Below, in pieces: positions 1 to 5,653 of a stretch of 5,653 nucleotides of DNA. Each line of letters starts with the position of its first letter. Positions within the stretch are counted from its first letter, which is position 1. Source of the DNA: Betaproteobacteria bacterium (GTDB lineage Bacteria; Pseudomonadota; Gammaproteobacteria; Burkholderiales; Burkholderiaceae); the NCBI GenBank assembly GCA_015654605.1, contig JAATGO010000109.1, positions 1 through 5,653 on the forward strand, read 5' to 3'. The notes beneath the pieces are model-generated. The model saw only the letters and a program-made list of their open reading frames with translations, searched no databases and had not been told where the DNA came from. A program made the translations under genes and the position numbers.

Positions 1-755
1 GCAACAGCAGCACGCTGTCGCGCTAAATCCAGTGGCGAAGCTGCGCCTGCTCGGCTTTGTGCCTCAATCAATGCCAATACGCGCTCAGCAGTATCTAGCG
101 TTTGATGCGCAATGTCCACACGGTCTCGCAACGACAACACTTGCAAATAGGTGGAAACGATGGAACTAGTCACCGTCAGATCCACCGTCTCACGATCAAA
201 ATAACTTGCACGCGCCAAAGCTTCTGCTGCGATCAAGCCAGCGCGATTCTTCCCCCAAAAATCGACCTCATAACCGATCTCTAACATACCACTAGCTGAG
301 GTCACATTGCTGCCACCAGCCAGTGGTACAGAATGATTGGCGGAAGAAGCAATATCCACTAGTGGCAACAGCGATGCTCCGGCGATCAATGCTTGTGACT
401 GTGCCTGACGTACTCGAGATACCGCTACAGCAATCTCCAAATTATTGCGTCTCCCCTCAGTCACCATGCGACTCAGTTCTGCACTACCGAACTGCATCCA
501 CCACGCCGTATCCGGAGCTCGTGGCTCTTTATCAATTTTCTTGGAATTGGTATCCCACGCCTCGGGCAAAGCGACTGTCGGTCTCTCGGTGTCAATCTTG
601 ACGAAAGAACATGCTGGTAACATAAACGCCAATGCAGTGATCAACGACGTTCGCCATGAAAAACACCTAAGATAGCAACGTGATGGCATATGGTGAGCAT
701 CATGTATTTTACGCATCAGCAATTGTGTCGTTATTCGCATCAAGAATCTGCTCAT
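1..755 (-). CDS. outer-membrane efflux lipoprotein (NodT/OprM type, TolC superfamily), 3'-truncated by the window edge
   Basis: This is the outer-membrane channel of a tripartite exporter, a trimer with a beta-barrel and a long periplasmic alpha-helical tunnel. The reading frame is intact over 251 codons and runs off the left edge; families are usually about 450-500 residues, so roughly half is present. Counting from ATG at 755, a basic and hydrophobic stretch ends in a lipobox-like L-P-A-C at Cys49, predicting a lipid-anchored mature protein. Then come WWMQFGSAEL (85-94), the helix motif around NNLEIAVAVSRVRQAQ (104-119), the hallmark YEVDFWGKNRA (162-172), and RAGAASPLDLARQRAAVA at the cut end, all typical OEP-family positions. 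The start is uncertain. ATG 755 overlaps the adaptor's stop as ATGA and suggests translational coupling, but gives an unusually long 48-residue leader. In-frame ATGs at 740, 716 and 689 also exist; 689 would give a standard 26-residue leader. None has a clear Shine-Dalgarno. The mature protein is the same in every case. Confidence 0.9.
   Translation of the reverse strand, partial: MSRFLMRITTQLLMRKIHDAHHMPSRCYLRCFSWRTSLITALAFMLPACSFVKIDTERPTVALPEAWDTNSKKIDKEPRAPDTAWWMQFGSAELSRMVTEGRRNNLEIAVAVSRVRQAQSQALIAGASLLPLVDIASSANHSVPLAGGSNVTSASGMLEIGYEVDFWGKNRAGLIAAEALARASYFDRETVDLTVTSSIVSTYLQVLSLRDRVDIAHQTLDTAERVLALIEAQSRAGAASPLDLARQRAAV
752..755 (-). other. ATGA stop/start overlap between adaptor and outer-membrane factor
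   Basis: The adaptor's TGA (754-752) and an in-frame ATG of the downstream outer-membrane factor (755-753) share four bases as ATGA, the classic layout for termination-reinitiation. The same arrangement occurs at the opgH/adaptor junction. Whether this ATG is the start actually used is uncertain, because a better-sized signal peptide begins at 689. Confidence 0.55.
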
Positions 756-1912
756 GAATGCTTGGGTTCTGACCCTACGGCAGGAATAAGAATCTGCTCC
801 CCTTCTTTTACCCCAGAAAGTATCTCGACATTCACCCCATCATTAATGCCTGTTTTGATCTCGCGCGTTTCCAATTTGCCATCGCTGCGCACCACCTGCA
901 GTGTCTGTTCACCATTTACATTGGTGGGATTATGAATCACCTTCATGGGAACAACCAACACATTCTCAACTTTGGCCAATACAAAAAATACATTTGCCGT
1001 CATGCCTGCCATTAATTCACGACTCGTATTAGCAACGTCAAATAAGACGGTGTAATATGCTTTTTTCCCTTGCACACCAGAATCATTTGTTGGTAGCAAC
1101 ATGATCTGTCGCAATTTCCCTGACCACCGCTTACCCGGGTAACCTGGCGTCGTGAAATAAGCGATCATCCCTGGTCGCAAACGCGTGACATCATCTTCTG
1201 CCACCTGCGCCTGGACACTCAATTTACTCAAATCAGCAATACGCATCAAGACATCCCGATTGGCATTTAACGGCTGTCCAACACGTGCAGATAATGCCAC
1301 CACAGTACCTGCAATTGGTGCCACGACCTTAGTTTGCTTCTGAATCGCCTGATCTTCCTTGATTGCTGCTTCGACCTGCCGAATCTGCGCATTGATTGCC
1401 TCAACTTTAGCAGCAGCCGAATACATGCTCATCCGACTTGACTCATAAGCTTCCTCACGCGTGGCATTTTCTGCCTTCAGTTGTGTCTGTCTTTGGAATT
1501 GCAATTGAGCAAAATCAAGCTCCGCATTCTGCCCTGCCAACTCCGCCTTCATCCTTGCCAGTTGTGCTATATTATTTTCCATACGGCCACTTTCCACCGC
1601 AGGCGTTATCTGCACCAGTAATTTACCTTTACTGACTGCTTCGCCAATCGCAACTTCAACACTGGAAATTTGTCCACTTACCTGAGGAACAACATCGACA
1701 TAGTTTTGCACGATGATATTTCCGGTAGCGTCAACCACGCGCTCTACATCTGCCCGCACGACTGCAACAGTCTCCCGCTTCACTTCAACTGATCGTGATA
1801 ATGGGTGATATTTTACGTAAGCAACTCCGAGCGCCACCGCAATCACCAATAAGGTGATCGCATACCATAGCCATTTTTGGCGCAAGAAACGATTACGTAC
1901 CGGCACCATCAT
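752..1912 (-). CDS. MacA-like periplasmic adaptor (HlyD/membrane fusion protein family)
   Basis: Periplasmic adaptors join an inner-membrane pump to an outer-membrane channel in tripartite exporters. From ATG at 1912 the product is 386 residues, about the size of MacA. A basic N-terminus is followed by one membrane anchor (about 14-34), a first lipoyl half (about 73-102, with [11 protein letters not shown]), an alpha-helical hairpin rich in Ala, Gln and Glu (about 105-195), the second lipoyl half ([20 protein letters not shown], 196-215), a beta-barrel domain (about 230-310) and a membrane-proximal domain (about 312-385). The segment [10 protein letters not shown] (240-249) followed by YFTT, G-x-P and RRW-like [10 protein letters not shown] (261-270) closely matches my recollection of MacA and favours an ABC (MacB-type) partner over an RND pump. 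The frame is open to an ATG at 1942, 34 nt inside opgH, but 1912 is preferred: tandem ATGATG codons overlap the opgH TGA behind a good Shine-Dalgarno. The substrate cannot be told from sequence. The MacA subgroup call is likely but not certain. Confidence 0.93.
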   Translation of the reverse strand: MMVPVRNRFLRQKWLWYAITLLVIAVALGVAYVKYHPLSRSVEVKRETVAVVRADVERVVDATGNIIVQNYVDVVPQVSGQISSVEVAIGEAVSKGKLLVQITPAVESGRMENNIAQLARMKAELAGQNAELDFAQLQFQRQTQLKAENATREEAYESSRMSMYSAAAKVEAINAQIRQVEAAIKEDQAIQKQTKVVAPIAGTVVALSARVGQPLNANRDVLMRIADLSKLSVQAQVAEDDVTRLRPGMIAYFTTPGYPGKRWSGKLRQIMLLPTNDSGVQGKKAYYTVLFDVANTSRELMAGMTANVFFVLAKVENVLVVPMKVIHNPTNVNGEQTLQVVRSDGKLETREIKTGINDGVNVEILSGVKEGEQILIPAVGSEPKHS

Positions 1913-4485
1913 GCTTGAGCACCTCTTTCTAGGGAATGCCACACGGCATACTCATCTGGAGCACGCCACACGGCCAAATGCAGCTGCGATAATAAGCGAG
2001 GCTCATCTAGCAAAGTCATTTTTTGTTGTTCTGATAAAGACTGTGGCCCATGGGTCAATGCATACTGCACCAATGTATCTCCAGTCCGGATAGCAGCCGG
2101 CACACGAGAGTGCCCATGCGCGCTAGCACATACCAGCGCGTTCAATCCAGGATCAAGCACTGCCTCGATAAATCCAGACAGTGGCTGTGCTGCTGCCAGA
2201 TGCTTGGTCATATCACGCAATTCCCGTGGAACATCGGTTTCTTCTGGAATCGCAAATAGACCTGAGCGACGAAATGCCCTTCCCCATGACACACGACTAG
2301 ATATCACTGACAAGGGAATCGACAATGCGAGTGAGCCTGCAATCGGCAGCAACCACCAGATAAATGATGGATTGAGCCAATACACCACGCCACCCCACGC
2401 AACACCCAATAATGAATGTGCGCCATGTCTGCGTACAGCCTCACCCCAACCGGTTTCATTATCAGCACGCGGAGGAGATTTCCAACCTACCGCCCAGCCA
2501 AGAAACGCTCCTAAAACAAAGCGCGTATGAAATAGCATGCGTACTGGTGCTAGCATCATCGAAAATAATAATTCGATCAGCATGCTCACCGTCACACGTA
2601 ACCCTCCGCCAAATCCGCGTGCCCCTTGATGGAGAACCAGAAGCACACTTAATATCTTGGGTAAAAATAAAATGGTCGCTGTCGCAGAAAATAGGGCCAA
2701 TGCTTTTTCTGGATGCCATTCTGGCCAAATCGGAAATAATTGACGTGGCTGCACAAAATACTGCGGATCGACCAGCGTATGTGTCGCCAACAACAACGTC
2801 GATAATATTAAAAATAAACACCATAATGGTGCCGACAAATAGGCCATGACACCCGTCACAAAGACTGCACGATGCACAGCATGCATACCACGTGCCAAAA
2901 ATAGACGGAAATTCATCAGATTACCTTGGCACCAACGTCTGTCACGTCCTAACTCATCAAGCAAGTTAGGGGGCATTTCTTCGTAGCTGCCATCCAGATC
3001 GTAAGCAATCCACACCGACCAGCCAGCACGCCGCATCAGGGATGCTTCGACAAAATCGTGTGACAATATCGGCCCTGACAGTGAGCCTTTACCAGGTAAG
3101 GGAGCCAATGCACAATGGCGGATAAAAGGTTCTAAGCGAATAATCGCATTATGCCCCCAGAAATGCGATTCCCCCAATTGCCAATAATGCAAACCAGCGG
3201 TAAACAACGGCCCATACACACGCGTAGAAAACTGCTGTATACGTGCATAGAGAGTGTCTCGTCCTGCTGCTCGTGGCGCAGTCTGAATAATCCCGGCACC
3301 GGGATGCTCCTCCATCAAGCGTACTAACGTCGATAAACATTGCCCACTCATCACGCTATCAGCATCGAGCACAATCATATAACGGTAATTGGTGCCCCAA
3401 CGACGGCAAAAATCGTCAATGTTTCCACTCTTGCGCTTCACACGCCTACGCCGATGTCGATAAAAAATCCGACCGAAACCTCGCACTTCACGACATAGAT
3501 TGGCCCAGGCCTGAGTCTCTGCAGCACAAACATCTGCTTGATTGCTGTCACTGAGAATAAAGAAATCAAACCGATCCAGATTCCCAGTACGTTCTACCGA
3601 TTCATAAGTAGCACGCAATCCGGCCATAACACGCACAACATCTTCATTACAAATCGGCACCACAATCGCGGTACGAGCGTCAGGTGCAATCCATTTCGGC
3701 CCGGCTTTTTCATGTGAAATCAGATGCGGCTCATCACCTCGCAATAGCACAAAAAAACCTGTCATGGCAGTCCAGAAGCCAGCAGAAACCCAACAGAACA
3801 GCAGTGCAAAAAGCACAAGAACCATCATTTCAAGTGGCTTTTGCCCATGGTAAGGCAACACCTCACTCATGAAATACGTTGCCAATGCTGTCTGCGCCAA
3901 AATCAGTAACAGCAACACTATCCGACGCACATTACCACTATGTGCCCATACGCCACGTGTATCAGGCCCATCCACGACATCTGGCTCATCCTCTACAAAG
4001 ACAGGGTGCTTGGGAACCAAGCCCTTGCGTCTGGCTGATCGCTGCTCAAATTTGTGGGTCGCCTCATCAACCCAACGCACAAATGGGTTCAATATTCCCC
4101 AAGGGCGCGGCACCATGCTGACTCTGTTCAATGGGGGGGCCACATCCAGATGCGCACTCTCACCTGGAACTTCCTTGAGCGCTGGACTAGCACCTTCACA
4201 CTGCGCTTCCTGCAGCGGATAAAGCAATTTCAAACGTGCCGCAATGGATTGCTCAGCAATATCGGACTGCCCCATCCGTACGACACGGCTCGCTGGCACA
4301 TCTGCCAGCACTCGGTGCAAATCATCCATAGGCATGCCAGAACCCAAAGCGCACGCGCGCGCCACTATAACTTGCCGCTGTTCCTGTGACAGTGGCAACA
4401 AGTCAAGATAGCGTTTCAATTCCTGTGCTGTATCTTGTTCGATGACAGCCAGTGGTTTCAGTTGGGGGGTAATATGTAGCTCCAC
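1909..4485 (-). CDS. opgH: OpgH (MdoH) glucans biosynthesis glucosyltransferase H
   Basis: This inner-membrane family GT2 enzyme polymerises glucose from UDP-glucose into the linear OPG backbone and is thought to thread it into the periplasm. The product is 858 residues (E. coli 847). An N-terminal cytoplasmic region (1-185) precedes two membrane segments (about 189-207 and 220-246), the cytoplasmic GT2 domain (about 265-535), then about six more membrane segments (roughly 541-567, 595-618, 628-648, 650-668, 689-704, 707-727) and a cytoplasmic tail. GT2 motifs are visible: LSDSN (311-315), DAD (374-376), SHDFVEA with D477 as the likely catalytic base, and RDRRW (514-518) as the (Q/R)xxRW motif. 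The basic run before [13 protein letters not shown] (352-364) is also conserved in E. coli. The start is GTG at 4485: the frame is closed by a TGA about 80 nt upstream with no ATG or TTG between. No strong Shine-Dalgarno is visible, which fits coupling to opgG across the 28-nt overlap. The N-terminal region does not resemble E. coli OpgH. Confidence 0.97.
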   Translation of the reverse strand: MELHITPQLKPLAVIEQDTAQELKRYLDLLPLSQEQRQVIVARACALGSGMPMDDLHRVLADVPASRVVRMGQSDIAEQSIAARLKLLYPLQEAQCEGASPALKEVPGESAHLDVAPPLNRVSMVPRPWGILNPFVRWVDEATHKFEQRSARRKGLVPKHPVFVEDEPDVVDGPDTRGVWAHSGNVRRIVLLLLILAQTALATYFMSEVLPYHGQKPLEMMVLVLFALLFCWVSAGFWTAMTGFFVLLRGDEPHLISHEKAGPKWIAPDARTAIVVPICNEDVVRVMAGLRATYESVERTGNLDRFDFFILSDSNQADVCAAETQAWANLCREVRGFGRIFYRHRRRRVKRKSGNIDDFCRRWGTNYRYMIVLDADSVMSGQCLSTLVRLMEEHPGAGIIQTAPRAAGRDTLYARIQQFSTRVYGPLFTAGLHYWQLGESHFWGHNAIIRLEPFIRHCALAPLPGKGSLSGPILSHDFVEASLMRRAGWSVWIAYDLDGSYEEMPPNLLDELGRDRRWCQGNLMNFRLFLARGMHAVHRAVFVTGVMAYLSAPLWCLFLILSTLLLATHTLVDPQYFVQPRQLFPIWPEWHPEKALALFSATATILFLPKILSVLLVLHQGARGFGGGLRVTVSMLIELLFSMMLAPVRMLFHTRFVLGAFLGWAVGWKSPPRADNETGWGEAVRRHGAHSLLGVAWGGVVYWLNPSFIWWLLPIAGSLALSIPLSVISSRVSWGRAFRRSGLFAIPEETDVPRELRDMTKHLAAAQPLSGFIEAVLDPGLNALVCASAHGHSRVPAAIRTGDTLVQYALTHGPQSLSEQQKMTLLDEPRLLSQLHLAVWRAPDEYAVWHSLERGAQA
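1920..1926 (-). promoter_or_regulatory. Shine-Dalgarno site of the adaptor gene
   Basis: On the minus strand the sequence AGAGGTG lies 7 nt before the tandem ATGATG at 1912-1907. It sits inside the last codons of opgH (E-R-G-A) and decides the adaptor start in favour of 1912 over the longer frame opening at 1942. Initiation may be both direct and coupled to termination of opgH, whose TGA overlaps the first ATG. Confidence 0.75.
4458..4485 (-). other. opgG/opgH gene overlap with GTG start
   Basis: The last codons of opgG (S-Y-I-L-P-P-N-stop) and the first of opgH (GTG, E-L-H-I-T-P-Q) are read from the same 28 nt in different frames. The overlap, the weak GTG start and the lack of a strong ribosome-binding site suggest that opgH is translated largely by ribosomes arriving from opgG, which would keep the two products in fixed proportion. 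This is inference from layout. Confidence 0.7.
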
Positions 4486-5653
4486 GTTTCTGATAAAGTT
4501 GCGCCACCTGCGCTTGCGGGATTTCTCAGGAAGCCCCGCAATTCAACTGGCTTATTGTCTTCATTTCGATGTAACTTCACTTCAATTCGCCACCCCCCTG
4601 TGGCTTCGTTACGGCGGGTGTTAACACTCATAATCTTGCCATTGTTATCGCTTTCAACCACCCCTTCAAGAGGAGTTTCAGGAGACAGTTTTTTTACGGC
4701 TGATACATCAAAATCAATTAATATATCGATCGAGCCATCATCCTGTTGGCGATATCCATGTCCAATACGTGTTTGCGTTACCCATGCCAATGGAGGGTGC
4801 TTTTCCTGTCCCTTCTGCCAATACATGCGATATTCGATATCCAGTGGCTGACCAGGCTTTGATGGCTTATCCGCTAGCCAATACGCAACGATATTATCGT
4901 TCGTTTCATCAGGCGTTGGAATTTGAACCAACTCCACCCGTCCAGCCCCCCACTTGCCTTTGGGTTCCACCCAGGCACTGGGACGTGCTTCATAACGATG
5001 ATCAAGATCTTCATAATTCGAAAATTGACGCTCACGTTGCATCAGGCCAAAACCTTGCGGATTCACAAAGCTAAAGGAAGTCACTAAAAGCCGCTTAGGA
5101 TTGACCAAAGGCCGCCATATCCACTCACCGGTTCCCGATTGCATGAGCAATCCATCTGAGTCATGAACTTCAGGGCGATAATCATCTGCCGGCCCGTGCT
5201 GATTCGCTCCGAAGAAAAACATGCTCGTCAACGGTGCAATGCCCAATTTTGTCACATTGCTGCGTAAATACACCCGCGCCTTCACATCAATTACCGTATC
5301 CACACCAGGTCGCAATATAAATCGATAAGCTCCTGTCGCGCGCGGAGAATCCAGTAATGCATACAATGTTAACTCTTTAGCTCCTGGCTGCGGTCGTTCC
5401 AACCAAAATTCAACAAACCGTGGAAACTCTTCTCCAGAATAAAGTGCGGTATCAATCGCCAGACCACGTGCTGAAATTCCGTATCCTTGCCCCTTACCCA
5501 TCGCCCGAAAATAACTCGCCCCAAGGAAGCTAAGCACATCATCCTTATCCTTAGAGGTATTGACTGGATAACGAATGCGGAAGCCTGCAAACCCTACATT
5601 ACGCAGATGCCGTAGATCCACACGGTTAGCGCCATAATCAAACATGGATGGAC
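4458..5653 (-). CDS. opgG: OpgG (MdoG) periplasmic glucan biosynthesis protein, 5'-truncated by the window edge
   Basis: This is the periplasmic partner of OpgH in making osmoregulated periplasmic glucans, beta-1,2-linked glucose backbones in enterobacteria. The family is needed for glucan release and structuring, and OpgG/OpgD relatives have been assigned beta-1,2-glucanase activity (family GH186). The frame is open to the right edge, so the true start, the signal peptide and roughly the first 110-120 residues (by comparison with the ~511-residue E. coli protein) lie outside. Numbering from the methionine at 5645, which is internal and not the start, recognisable OpgG blocks are [11 protein letters not shown] (2-12), [10 protein letters not shown] (18-27), [17 protein letters not shown] (40-56), SARGLAIDT (58-66), [13 protein letters not shown] (156-168), GEWIWRPL (173-180), [12 protein letters not shown] (195-206) and [11 protein letters not shown] (246-256). 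The acidic HDSDG stretch is a candidate active-site region, by inference. The C-terminal part (about 265-395) fits the Ig-like domain. The paralogue OpgD is possible, but linkage to opgH favours OpgG. The gene ends in TGA inside opgH. Confidence 0.95.
   Translation of the reverse strand, partial: PSMFDYGANRVDLRHLRNVGFAGFRIRYPVNTSKDKDDVLSFLGASYFRAMGKGQGYGISARGLAIDTALYSGEEFPRFVEFWLERPQPGAKELTLYALLDSPRATGAYRFILRPGVDTVIDVKARVYLRSNVTKLGIAPLTSMFFFGANQHGPADDYRPEVHDSDGLLMQSGTGEWIWRPLVNPKRLLVTSFSFVNPQGFGLMQRERQFSNYEDLDHRYEARPSAWVEPKGKWGAGRVELVQIPTPDETNDNIVAYWLADKPSKPGQPLDIEYRMYWQKGQEKHPPLAWVTQTRIGHGYRQQDDGSIDILIDFDVSAVKKLSPETPLEGVVESDNNGKIMSVNTRRNEATGGWRIEVKLHRNEDNKPVELRGFLRNPASAGGATLSETWSYILPPN

Noticed and set aside
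102..675. Several plus-strand frames of 60-92 codons at the left end
   Set aside because: The opposite strand carries an unbroken outer-membrane efflux lipoprotein frame with family motifs across the whole stretch, so these are antisense shadows.
690..752. Promoter or terminator between the adaptor and the outer-membrane factor
   Set aside because: I found no GC-rich hairpin followed by a T run, and no convincing -35/-10 pair, in this short stretch.
1913..1942. Longer adaptor start at ATG 1942, adding ten residues
   Set aside because: It would start 34 nt inside opgH and put the added residues [10 protein letters not shown] ahead of the family-like N-terminus. The start at 1912 has a well-spaced AGAGGTG and overlaps the opgH stop.
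2462..2824. Minus-strand open frame of 120 codons inside opgH
   Set aside because: It is in another frame of opgH, with composition expected of an out-of-frame reading and no independent start signal.
2412..2849. Plus-strand open frame of 145 codons
   Set aside because: It lies wholly antisense to the membrane part of opgH, which is conserved residue by residue. The product resembles no known family and has no convincing ribosome-binding site. It is a shadow.
5369..5590. Minus-strand 73-codon frame inside opgG
   Set aside because: It overlaps the strongly conserved [17 protein letters not shown] to WLERPQPG region of opgG in another frame and has no support of its own.

Overview
The window holds four genes, all on the minus strand and all overlapping. 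Read in transcription order (right to left) they are: opgG (mdoG), cut off at its 5' end by the right edge; opgH (mdoH), complete; a MacA/HlyD-type periplasmic adaptor, complete; and an outer-membrane efflux lipoprotein of the NodT/OprM (TolC-superfamily) type, cut off at its 3' end by the left edge. There is essentially no intergenic DNA. The junctions are a 28-nt overlap with a GTG start (opgG/opgH), an ATGA overlap behind a good Shine-Dalgarno (opgH/adaptor), and a probable second ATGA overlap (adaptor/outer-membrane factor). I see no RNA gene, mobile element, CRISPR array, promoter or terminator; the promoter presumably lies right of the window and the terminator left of it.

opgGH is the biosynthetic pair for osmoregulated periplasmic glucans (OPGs), which points to a Gram-negative proteobacterium. 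OpgH is strikingly similar to the gammaproteobacterial proteins through its catalytic core and membrane part. Base composition looks close to balanced by eye. A gamma- or betaproteobacterium is the sensible inference, and I cannot name a genus.

OpgH is the inner-membrane glucosyltransferase that polymerises UDP-glucose and passes the glucan across the membrane. OpgG is the periplasmic partner that shapes the glucan. The two downstream genes encode the periplasmic and outer-membrane parts of a tripartite export machine. Its inner-membrane pump, expected to be a MacB-type ABC transporter, is not in the window and may follow on the left.

The most interesting point is this coupling. A glucan-synthesis pair appears to be translated in one overlapping unit with an efflux adaptor and an outer-membrane channel. 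This raises the possibility, unproven here, that the exporter handles glucans or acts in the same envelope-stress programme.
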